DNA of 48,081 nucleotides from Caldilineales bacterium (GTDB taxonomy: Bacteria; Chloroflexota; Anaerolineae; JAAEKA01): positions 1 through 48,081 of the forward strand of contig JANWYQ010000175.1 in the NCBI GenBank assembly GCA_025055015.1, given 5' to 3'. Shown here piece by piece: positions 1-7,119 of this stretch (positions within the stretch are counted from its first letter, which is position 1; each line of letters opens with the position of its first letter). The notes under the pieces were generated by a model. It was not told the DNA's origin and did no database searches. It saw nothing but the letters and a program-made list of their open reading frames with translations. A program made the translations under genes and the position numbers.

Positions 1-1
1 T

Positions 2-103
2 GCGCTGGTCTTCGGCGAGGTGCCGAGCCTGCTTCAGGTCGTCGGCGGCGCGCTGGTGCTGGCGGGGATCTACGCCGTGCTGCGCACGACACAAAACAAG
101 TAG
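2..103 (+). CDS. EamA-type (DMT superfamily) transporter, C-terminal end only
   Basis: Only the last 33 codons are inside the window, reading FGEVPSLLQVVGGALVLAGIY and on to TAG at 101-103. A GE-P followed by a hydrophobic helix with a small-residue core (GGALVLAGIY) is typical of the last transmembrane helix of EamA/DMT-family permeases, which export metabolites or amino acids across the inner membrane. The substrate cannot be told. The stop codon lies inside a perfect inverted repeat, and the tail of the gene plus this hairpin is duplicated just downstream (see the repeat entry). Confidence 0.55.
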   Translation, partial: ALVFGEVPSLLQVVGGALVLAGIYAVLRTTQNK

Positions 104-128
104 CGCAACTCCTGTGGAGTTGCGCTAC
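100..128. terminator. Perfect 13-bp hairpin at the stop codon (copy 1)
   Basis: GTAGCGCAACTCC (100-112) pairs with GGAGTTGCGCTAC (116-128) around a 3-base loop, TGT. It sits between convergent genes, so it could stop transcription from both sides, but there is no T-tract on either strand. Intrinsic termination is therefore inferred only from position and stem strength. Confidence 0.5.
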
Positions 129-188
129 AACGCCCGGCGGCGCGCTGGCGCTGGCGGGGATCTGCGCCGTGCTGCGCACGACACAGAA

Positions 189-217
189 GTAGCGCAACTC
201 CAGTGGAGTTGCGCTAC
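189..217. terminator. Perfect 13-bp hairpin (copy 2)
   Basis: This has the same stem as the hairpin at 100-128, with arms at 189-201 and 205-217, but the loop is AGT instead of TGT. The stem is unchanged while flanking bases differ. It lies 15 bases past the acs stop codon on the minus strand and may serve as the acs terminator. Confidence 0.5.
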
Positions 218-232
218 AGGTTTAGCTGCTTC

Positions 233-2167
233 TCACGCCTCTAGGGTGGACAGGTCGCCCTCCGGCTGGCCCAGGGCGCGGGCGCGCAGCACGCGGCGCA
301 TGATCTTGCCGGAGCGGGTCTTGGGCAGCACCGACACGAACTCGATGCGGGCCGGCACCGCGATGGGCCCCATCTCCTTGCGCACGTGTTGCTTCAGCTC
401 TTCCTCGGTGGGCAGGGGGACGCCGGCCCGCGGGATGCAGAAGGCGTGGATGGCGTGGCCCTTGATCTCGTCGGGCACGCCGATCACCGCCGCCTCGGCC
501 ACGGCCGGGTGGCTCACCAGCGCGCTCTCGATCTCCGCAGTGCCCAAGCGGTACCCGGCCACCTTGATCACGTCGTCAATGCGGCCGATCACCCAGATGT
601 AGCCGTCCTCGTCCCGCCGGGCGCTGTCGCCGGCCAGGTACCACCCCTTGTGGCCGAACTTGGACCAGTACTGCTGCACGTAGCGGTCGGGGTCGCCGTA
701 GACGGTGCGCAACATGCCGGGCCACGGGCGCTTGATCACCAGGTAGCCGTCCTCGTTGGGCTTGCACGAGTTGCCCTCCTCGTCCACCACGTCGGCCACG
801 ATGCCGGGGAGAGGGCGGGTGGCCGAGCCCGGCTTGAGCGGCGTAATAGGCAACGGGGAGATCATGAACCCGCCGGTCTCGGTCTGCCACCAGGTGTCCA
901 TGATGGGGCAGCGTTCTTTGCCGATGACCCGGTAGTACCAGCGCCATGCCTCAGGGTTGATCGGCTCGCCCACGGAGCCCAACAGGCGCAGGCTGCTCAA
1001 GTCGTAGCGGTTGGGCCACGACTCGCCGTAGCGCATCAGCCCGCGGATCGCGGTGGGCGCGGTGTAGAGGACGGTGATGCCGTACTTCTCGATCATCTGC
1101 CACCAGCGGTTGGGGAAGGGGTAGTCGGGGCCGCCCTCGTACATGAAGCTGGTGGCGCCTAGGATCAGCGGGCCGTAGACGATGTAGGAGTGGCCGGTGA
1201 TCCAGCCGGGGTCCGCCGCGCACCAGTAGCGGTCCTCGTCCTTGATGTCGAACACCCACTTGAGGGTGGTGGAGACGTAGACCTGATAGCCGCCGTGGGT
1301 GTGGAGCACGCCCTTGGGCCGGCCCGTGGTGCCGGAGGTGTAAAGGATGAACAGGGGGTCCTCGGCGTCCATTACCTCGGTGTCGCACTTCTGGCTGGCG
1401 ATGGGCAGCGCCAGCAGGTCGTGCAGCCAGAAGTCGCGACTGGTCTGCATGTTCACGGGCTGGCCGGTGCGCTTCACCACCAACACGTGCTCAACGTAAC
1501 CGGAGCGCCGCACCGCCTCGTCCGCGATGTCCTTCAAGTTCACCGTCTTGCCTCGCAGCCAGCCACCGTCTGCGGTCACCAGCACCTTGGAGCGCGCGTC
1601 CTCGATGCGATCGGCCAAGGCCTCGGTGGAGAAGCCGCCGTAGACCACGCTGTGGATGGCGCCGATCTTGGCGGTGGCCAGCATGGCGATGATCAGCTCC
1701 GGGATGCGGCCCATATAGATGGTGACCCGGTCGCCCTTGCGCACGCCCATGGACTTGAGCACGTTGGCGAACTTGTTCACCTCTCGCCCCAGGGCGAAGT
1801 ACGACAAGGTGCGATGCTCGCCGTTCTCACCCTCCCAGATCAGGGCTAGCTTGTTGCGCCGCCAGGTCTTCAGGTGGCGATCCAGCGCGTTGTGGACGAT
1901 GTTAGTCTTGGCGCCCACGAACCACTGGTAGAAGGGGGCCTTGCTCTCGTCCAGCACCTTTTCCCAGGGCGCATACCACTCCAGCTCCTGGGCTCGCTCG
2001 GCCCAGAAGCCCTCCAGGTCGTTGACCGCTTGCTCGTACAGGGACTGGTAGTCCTTGACGTGGGCGGCGGCGACGACCTCGGCCGGGGGATAGTACACCT
2101 CTCGCTCGGCGGCTAGGATCTCCGCCTCGCGCTCCTTGGTCAGTTCGTCGTGCAGATGGTCGCTCAT
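233..2167 (-). CDS. acs: Acetyl-coenzyme A synthetase (AMP-forming)
   Basis: Makes acetyl-CoA from acetate, ATP and CoA through acetyl-AMP in the cytoplasm. The 644 residues match the usual acs length. The ATP/AMP signature [12 protein letters not shown] is present. WWQTETGG includes the tryptophan that limits the acyl pocket to acetate, which favours acetyl- over propionyl- or butyryl-CoA synthetase. The C-terminal RSGKIMRR carries the catalytic lysine (about K621), the residue acetylated to switch off Acs in other bacteria; no acetyltransferase or deacetylase gene is nearby. The ATG at 2167 has GGAGG ten bases upstream. The gene is divergent from HMG-CoA reductase and shares a short promoter region with it, so acetyl-CoA supply and its use for isoprenoids may be co-ordinated (inference). 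Confidence 0.96.
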   Translation of the reverse strand: MSDHLHDELTKEREAEILAAEREVYYPPAEVVAAAHVKDYQSLYEQAVNDLEGFWAERAQELEWYAPWEKVLDESKAPFYQWFVGAKTNIVHNALDRHLKTWRRNKLALIWEGENGEHRTLSYFALGREVNKFANVLKSMGVRKGDRVTIYMGRIPELIIAMLATAKIGAIHSVVYGGFSTEALADRIEDARSKVLVTADGGWLRGKTVNLKDIADEAVRRSGYVEHVLVVKRTGQPVNMQTSRDFWLHDLLALPIASQKCDTEVMDAEDPLFILYTSGTTGRPKGVLHTHGGYQVYVSTTLKWVFDIKDEDRYWCAADPGWITGHSYIVYGPLILGATSFMYEGGPDYPFPNRWWQMIEKYGITVLYTAPTAIRGLMRYGESWPNRYDLSSLRLLGSVGEPINPEAWRWYYRVIGKERCPIMDTWWQTETGGFMISPLPITPLKPGSATRPLPGIVADVVDEEGNSCKPNEDGYLVIKRPWPGMLRTVYGDPDRYVQQYWSKFGHKGWYLAGDSARRDEDGYIWVIGRIDDVIKVAGYRLGTAEIESALVSHPAVAEAAVIGVPDEIKGHAIHAFCIPRAGVPLPTEEELKQHVRKEMGPIAVPARIEFVSVLPKTRSGKIMRRVLRARALGQPEGDLSTLEA

Positions 2168-2252
2168 AGCCGGTGCGCCTCCGATGGGGTGGTGAGCGCG
2201 GCAGCTCAGGTGGCCGCCGCTTGACTACGACGCGGGGAAGGATGTGGCGCAA

Positions 2253-2281
2253 ATTATAGCCAAGGCCGGAACATTCGTCAA
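2253..2281 (-). promoter_or_regulatory. acs promoter
   Basis: On the minus strand, -35 TTGACG (2281-2276) and -10 TATAAT (2258-2253) are separated by exactly 17 bases, a strong sigma-70-type match. The -35 lies inside an 11-bp direct repeat that is also found at the HMGR transcription start. Confidence 0.75.
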
Positions 2282-2335
2282 CCAAACGAGCGATTTGACA
2301 ATCGGCTCTATCCCTGGTAAAACCTTCGTCAACCA
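2274..2335. repeat. 11-bp direct repeat TTCGTCAACCA flanking the HMGR promoter
   Basis: Identical copies at 2274-2284 and 2325-2335, 51 bases apart (about five helical turns). The first covers the acs -35 hexamer and the second the HMGR transcription start. The placement suits an operator bound at two sites on the same face; the regulator is unknown. Confidence 0.6.
2295..2323 (+). promoter_or_regulatory. HMG-CoA reductase promoter
   Basis: -35 TTGACA (2295-2300), a 17-base spacer ending in TGG (extended -10), and -10 TAAAAC (2318-2323). The predicted start near 2330 gives a leader of about 34 bases before the ATG at 2364. It is back to back with the acs promoter. Confidence 0.7.
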
Positions 2336-2363
2336 TTGGGCCTTACCAGGAAGGAGGATCATC

Positions 2364-3908
2364 ATGGCGCTGCCCATCCCCAGCTTGCTGCTCAAACAGC
2401 TCTACACCTTCGACAGCCTGAAGAACACCCCCCAGGGCGTGCAGTTCTCTCTGAAGAACCGCCTGAGCGACGCCACCGTCACGGCGGTGCACCACGTGAA
2501 GTTGGACGACCAGGTCGTGCCGCGGCATGCGGTGACCCTAGTGCTGGCGGATGGCACCACCCTGTCCCTGGACGATGTGGCAAAACAGCCAATAGAGTTT
2601 CCGCTGCGTCGCACCTTGGACGTGGTTTGCCGCATTCCGCCGTTGCCGGAGGGCAAGCACAAGATCGAGGTCAAGTTCGACGCAGCGCCCTTCGGCACCC
2701 TGACTCTGAAGGTGGAGGGCGCCATCGCAGCCCAGACGGAGCGCCGGGTGACCATCCCGCGCGACAAGGTGGACGACTACGCGCCGGAGATTGTTCGTCA
2801 GCGCCAGCAGTTCGTGGAGGAGTTCACCGGCAAGAAGCTGGAGCACATCATCCACTACTCCTTCGATCCCCACATCACCAAAGGGAACATCGAGCACTTC
2901 ACCGGCGTGGCGCAGGTGCCGTTGGGCTTTGCCGGTCCCATCACAGTCAACGGGGAATACGCGCAGGGGGACTTCATCATCCCCCTGGCCACGGCTGAGG
3001 GCACCTTGGTGGCCTCCTACAACCGCGGCATGAAGGTGCTCAACCTGTCGGGCGGGGTCAAGACCAGCGTGATCGGCGACGCCATGCAGCGCGCGCCGGT
3101 GTTTGTGTTCGACGACGCGCGGGCGGCGCGCGACTTTGTGGCCTGGGTGCAGCAGAATTTCGCCAAGATCGCCGAGGAGGCCGAGGCGACCTCCAGCGTG
3201 GCCAAGCTGCAGTACATTGACCCCTACCTGGCCAGCAAGTTTGCGTTCCTGCGCTTCAACTTCACCACCGGCGACGCGGCGGGACAGAACATGGTGGGCC
3301 GCGCCACCTTCGCCGCCTGCAGCTGGATCCTGGACAACTACCCGGGCATCCGCCACTTCTACCTGGAGTCCAACCTGGCCACCGACAAGAAGGCCTCCCA
3401 GGTGAACGTGATGCACACGCGCGGCAAGCGGGTGGTGGCCGAGGCCACGGTGAAGCGGGACGTGCTGATCCAGCACATGCGGGTGGAGCCGGAGCAGCTG
3501 TTCTACCACTACAACGTGGCCAACATCGGCGCCATCCTGTCCGGCGCCAACAACAACGGCCTCCACTCCGCCAACGGCATCACCGCCATGTTCATCGCCA
3601 CCGGCCAGGACGTGGCCAACGTATCCGAGTCGTCCGCCGGCATCCTCTACACTGAGCTGACGCCGGAGAACGACCTGTACATGGCGCTGACCATCCCGTC
3701 GCTGATCGTGGCTACCTATGGCGGCGGCACCGGGCTGGCCACGCAGCGGGAGTGCCTGGAGCTGCTGGGCTGCTACGGCCGGGGCAAGGTGAAGAAGCTG
3801 GCCGAGATCGTCGCCGCCGTGGCGCTGGCCGGCGAGATCTCCCTGGCCTCCGCCATCTCCTCTGCGGACTGGGTGTCCAGCCACGAGAAGTACGGCCGGA
3901 ACCGGTAG
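2364..3908 (+). CDS. Hydroxymethylglutaryl-CoA reductase, class I-like, with extra N-terminal domain
   Basis: Reduces HMG-CoA to mevalonate, the committed step of the mevalonate isoprenoid pathway. I start at ATG 2364 because AGGAGG lies just upstream; an in-frame ATG at 2244 lies upstream of the promoter. The 514 residues fall into two parts. Residues 1-120 form a predicted beta-rich domain not found in ordinary HMGRs. Residues about 130-514 are the reductase: TAEGT with catalytic Glu212, GDAAGQNM with Asp304, DKK with the catalytic lysine at 342-343, GQDVANVSESS at 414-424, and the terminal SSHEKYGRNR with His507. The order and the C-terminal His-containing tail fit class I enzymes, but family motifs are altered (GDAAGQN for the usual GDAMGMN). 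There is no membrane anchor, so it should be soluble. Other mevalonate genes are not in the window. Confidence 0.9.
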   Translation: MALPIPSLLLKQLYTFDSLKNTPQGVQFSLKNRLSDATVTAVHHVKLDDQVVPRHAVTLVLADGTTLSLDDVAKQPIEFPLRRTLDVVCRIPPLPEGKHKIEVKFDAAPFGTLTLKVEGAIAAQTERRVTIPRDKVDDYAPEIVRQRQQFVEEFTGKKLEHIIHYSFDPHITKGNIEHFTGVAQVPLGFAGPITVNGEYAQGDFIIPLATAEGTLVASYNRGMKVLNLSGGVKTSVIGDAMQRAPVFVFDDARAARDFVAWVQQNFAKIAEEAEATSSVAKLQYIDPYLASKFAFLRFNFTTGDAAGQNMVGRATFAACSWILDNYPGIRHFYLESNLATDKKASQVNVMHTRGKRVVAEATVKRDVLIQHMRVEPEQLFYHYNVANIGAILSGANNNGLHSANGITAMFIATGQDVANVSESSAGILYTELTPENDLYMALTIPSLIVATYGGGTGLATQRECLELLGCYGRGKVKKLAEIVAAVALAGEISLASAISSADWVSSHEKYGRNR

Positions 3909-4263
3909 AGGTGGAGCTACCGGCCGAGGCTTTCGCCCTCTGCCCCGCCGAAAGGCTTCGCTCCTCGAGCTCCTCCCTCCTCCGGGTCGAGGCTTTAGCC
4001 CAATGGTGCTAAGTTTCGATCCCCTTACCCATCGGCTAAAGCCTCGACGCCGCCCATAGCCGAAACCACCGGCCAAGGCCTCGCCCTTAGCTCACTCCTC
4101 CTCCCGACACGGACTGTCCTCCCGACACGGACTCGAGGCTTTAGCCGGTCATTCGAGAGCACCCCGCCTAAAGGCTCCACTCCTCGAGCTATCCCTTTTC
4201 TCGGAGGCGAGGCATCAGCCAGCCGACCCTCTCGCCGAGCAACTCGCTTAAAGGCTCGACCCG
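3909..4263. repeat. Dispersed intergenic repeat, copy 1 (gene-free spacer)
   Basis: This 355-base spacer between two convergent genes holds no convincing gene. It is built of short direct and inverted motifs such as GAGGCTTTAGCC and its complement GGCTAAAGCCTC, so it can fold extensively. A 26-base block at 4058-4083 is identical to 19110-19135. A 17-base unit starting TCCTCCCGACACGG occurs in tandem at 4099-4115 and 4117-4133 and again at 19155-19171. TTCGATC-CCTTACC at 4015-4029 matches 19086-19100 with one change. The two loci are therefore copies of one repeat family. No transposase is visible. Confidence 0.8.
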
Positions 4264-4264
4264 A

Positions 4265-6718
4265 TTAGGTTCGCCGCACCGGCAGCGGCTGCACCCGCCA
4301 GATGTCCGCGCAGTACTGGCGGATGGTGCGATCAGAGGAGAAGAAGCCGCAGCGCGCCACGTTGAGGATGGACATGCGCGTCCAGGCCTCGGGGTCGGCG
4401 TAGTAGGCCCGCGCCGCCTGCTCGCTCACCGCCACGTAGTCCGCGTAGTCCGCCAGCAGCATGAACTCGTCTCGCGTCAGCAGCGACTGCACGATGGGCT
4501 GGAAACGGCTGCGGTCGTCGGGCGAGAAGGCGCCGCCGCCGATGGCATCTATGGCTGCCTTGAGCTCTGCGTTTTGGCGGTAGTAGGCCAAGGGGTCGTA
4601 GCCTCTCGCCTTCAGGTCGAAGACCTGGTCGGCGGTGAGGCCGAAGAGGAAGAAGTTCTCCGGCCCCACCAGCTCGCGGATCTCAATGTTGGCGCCGTCC
4701 AGGGTGCCCACGGTGACTGCGCCGTTGAGCGCGAACTTCATGTTGCCCGTGCCCGAGGCCTCCTTGCCCGCCAGGCTGATCTGCTCTGAGATGTCGGCCG
4801 CCGGATAGATGCGCTCACCCAGCGTCACGTTGAAGTTGGGGAGGAACGCCACCTTCAGCCGGCCGGCCACGTCGGGGTCGCTGTTCACCACCCGGCCCAC
4901 GTCGTTGATCAGCTTGATGATCAGCTTGGCCATGCGGTAGCCGGGCGCGGCCTTGGCGCCGAAAATGAAGGTGCGCGGGGGCACGTCCGCCTGTGGGTCG
5001 GCCTTGAGACGGTGGTAGAGGGTGATGATGTGCAGCGCCTTGAGCAGCTGCCGCTTGTACTCGTGCAAGCGCTTCACCATCACGTCGAACAGGGTGGCGG
5101 GGTCCACCTCGACGCCGGTGCGGCGGCGACAGAGGGCGGCCAGGTCCTCCTTGTTCTGCTGCTTCACCTGGCGCCAGGCGGCGCGGAAGGCCGGGTCGTC
5201 GGCGTGGGCCTCCAGGCCGGCCAGCAGCTCCAGGTTGGTCAGCCAGGCCTCGCTGCCCAGGGTCTGGGTGATCAGTGCGCTCAGCCGGGGGTTGGCCAGG
5301 CGCATGAAACGCCGGGGAGTGACGCCGTTGGTCTTGTTGTTGAACTTCTGTGGCCAGAAGTCCGCCAGGTCCCGCAGGGTGTGCTCGCGCAACAACCGCG
5401 ACTGGAGCTCAGCCACCCCGTTCACCGAAAAGCTGCCCACCGTGGCCAGGTAGGCCATGCGCACGTTGCCGTGGGCCACGATAGACATCCGCTCGGCGCG
5501 GTCAAGGTCGTTGGGATAGCGCTGTCGAACCTCCTGCAAGAAGCGGCGGTTGATCTCATTGATGATCTCCAGATGGCGGGGCAACAGCCGGCCGTACATG
5601 GACACCGGCCACTCCTCCAGGGCCTCCGGCATCAGGGTGTGGCAGGTGTAGGCGAAGGTGCGGCGGGTGATGTCCCAGGCCTCGTCCCAGCCCAGCTTCT
5701 CCTCGTCCATCAGGATGCGCATCAGCTCCGGGATGGCCACCACCGGGTGCGTGTCGTTCAGCTGGATGGCCACCTTGTCAGGGAAGGCGGCCCAGTCGCT
5801 GTTGCGGAAGCGGAAACGGCGGATGATGTCCTTCAAGGAGCATGCCACGAAGAAGTACTGCTGGCGCAGCCGCAGCTCCTTGCCCTGAGGGGTGGTGTCG
5901 TTGGGGTAGAGCACCTTGGTGATGTTCTCGGAGCGCACCTTCTGCTCCACCGCGCGCTCGTAGTCCCCCATGTCGAAGAGCTGAAAGTCGAACTCGCGGG
6001 TGGCCCGCGCCCGCCAGAGGCGGATGATGTTCACCGTCTCGGTGTTGTAGCCGGGCACCAGCATGTGATACGGCTCGCCCATGATGGTCTCGGCGGGGAT
6101 CCAGCGCACCCCTTCGAAGCCGTTGGGCCCCATCAGGTACTCGGTGTAGCCGCCGAAGCCCACCTGCACCATGTCGTCAGGCTGGGGGAACTCCCACGGG
6201 TTGCCGTAATATAGCCACTCGTCCGGACCCTCCACCTGCCAGCCGTCCTGGAAGGACTGGCGGAAGATGCCGTACTCGTAGCGGATGCCGTAGCCGACGC
6301 AGGGGATGTCCAGCGTGGCCATGGAGTCGAGGAAGCACGCGGCCAGCCGGCCCAGGCCCCCGTTGCCGAGCCCCGGCTCCACGTCCAGACCGATGAAGTC
6401 TCGCAGCTTCAGGCCGAAGCGCGCCGCGGCCTCCTCGGCCAGCTGCCAGGTGCCGCTGTAGAGCAAGTTCTGGGTGAGCTGTCGGCCCAGCAGGTACTCA
6501 GCCGAGAGGTAGTAGACGAACTTGGGATTGGCCTCGAACTGCGCCTGCGTGGTCCTGCGCCAGCGGTCAATCAGATAGTTGCGCACCGTGAGGCACAGGG
6601 TCATGTACGCGTCCCGGACGCTGGCCGACTGCGGGGTCGTGCCCTGGGTGAAGTAGAGGTTGTCCAACAGCGCCTGGGCAAAGTCTTCCACTGTGTGCTG
6701 GATAGGGGTGACGGACAT
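4265..6718 (-). CDS. glgP: Glycogen/maltodextrin phosphorylase
   Basis: Releases glucose-1-phosphate from glycogen or maltodextrins using phosphate and pyridoxal phosphate; cytoplasmic. The 817 residues equal the usual length of the classical family (GT35). Conserved blocks are [19 protein letters not shown] (114-132), NDTHP (321-325), KRLHEYKRQ (549-557), FGAKAAPGY (586-594) and [14 protein letters not shown] with the PLP lysine K661. The ATG at 6718 has GGAGGT eight bases upstream. No glycogen synthase, branching or debranching gene is adjacent, so the substrate cannot be narrowed. Confidence 0.96.
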   Translation of the reverse strand: MSVTPIQHTVEDFAQALLDNLYFTQGTTPQSASVRDAYMTLCLTVRNYLIDRWRRTTQAQFEANPKFVYYLSAEYLLGRQLTQNLLYSGTWQLAEEAAARFGLKLRDFIGLDVEPGLGNGGLGRLAACFLDSMATLDIPCVGYGIRYEYGIFRQSFQDGWQVEGPDEWLYYGNPWEFPQPDDMVQVGFGGYTEYLMGPNGFEGVRWIPAETIMGEPYHMLVPGYNTETVNIIRLWRARATREFDFQLFDMGDYERAVEQKVRSENITKVLYPNDTTPQGKELRLRQQYFFVACSLKDIIRRFRFRNSDWAAFPDKVAIQLNDTHPVVAIPELMRILMDEEKLGWDEAWDITRRTFAYTCHTLMPEALEEWPVSMYGRLLPRHLEIINEINRRFLQEVRQRYPNDLDRAERMSIVAHGNVRMAYLATVGSFSVNGVAELQSRLLREHTLRDLADFWPQKFNNKTNGVTPRRFMRLANPRLSALITQTLGSEAWLTNLELLAGLEAHADDPAFRAAWRQVKQQNKEDLAALCRRRTGVEVDPATLFDVMVKRLHEYKRQLLKALHIITLYHRLKADPQADVPPRTFIFGAKAAPGYRMAKLIIKLINDVGRVVNSDPDVAGRLKVAFLPNFNVTLGERIYPAADISEQISLAGKEASGTGNMKFALNGAVTVGTLDGANIEIRELVGPENFFLFGLTADQVFDLKARGYDPLAYYRQNAELKAAIDAIGGGAFSPDDRSRFQPIVQSLLTRDEFMLLADYADYVAVSEQAARAYYADPEAWTRMSILNVARCGFFSSDRTIRQYCADIWRVQPLPVRRT

Positions 6719-7119
6719 GGAGCACCTCCGAAGGGCGGCGAGAGATTACCGCGCATACACCATCCCGGGGATCGCCAAGGGGGGCCTAGATGGCCGGGAC
6801 AGACCGACCCGCCCCAGGCCCGAGGACGCTGCTCGGGGCCGGCCGCTTGCCAGTAGCCATTGTACGCTTCAGCGCCGACCTTGGGCAGTCGGAAATCTCC
6901 GGTTTCGGGTAACCGGTCAAGGGCCGGGGGAACGCGATCGGTCTACGAAACGATAACCAATTTGTCAATTTTTGTGGGTTGTAGTAAAATCGTAGAGCCT
7001 CTCGTCGTTTGTGGTCTCGGCGATAGGCCGGTTGCAGGCTTTGCACCGCATCGCTGCCACCATCGCTCCCAACGTGCAACACCAGGCTCGGCCTGGACGC
7101 AACCCATCGGACGTAGACC
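6719..7119. other. Divergent spacer between glgP and the STAND/TPR gene
   Basis: 401 bases with no supported gene. It holds an AT-rich patch at about 6945-6995 with a good plus-strand promoter. For glgP on the minus strand there is only a weak candidate: -10 TACAAT at 6864-6859 without a convincing -35. Confidence 0.6.
6962..6990 (+). promoter_or_regulatory. Promoter of the 981-residue STAND/TPR gene
   Basis: -35 TTGTCA (6962-6967), a 17-base spacer, and -10 TAAAAT (6985-6990) in the only AT-rich patch of the spacer. The predicted start near 6997 leaves a leader of about 120 bases before ATG 7120, which has no clear Shine-Dalgarno. Confidence 0.7.

Larger units (their letters stand above)
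43..218. repeat. Tandem duplication of the transporter gene's 3' end plus its hairpin
   Basis: Bases 43-129 and 135-218 are near-identical copies, differing by a few substitutions and a 3-base deletion. Each copy encodes the same C-terminal residues (GGAL-LAGI-AVLRTTQ), the TAG stop and the hairpin. The second copy is a non-functional echo after the true stop codon. Confidence 0.9.

Noticed and set aside
2538-4076. 512-codon open frame on the minus strand opposite HMG-CoA reductase
   Set aside because: GC-rich codons keep the antisense frame open. The translation is His/Gly/Val-rich without family motifs, and the sense strand is a clear enzyme.
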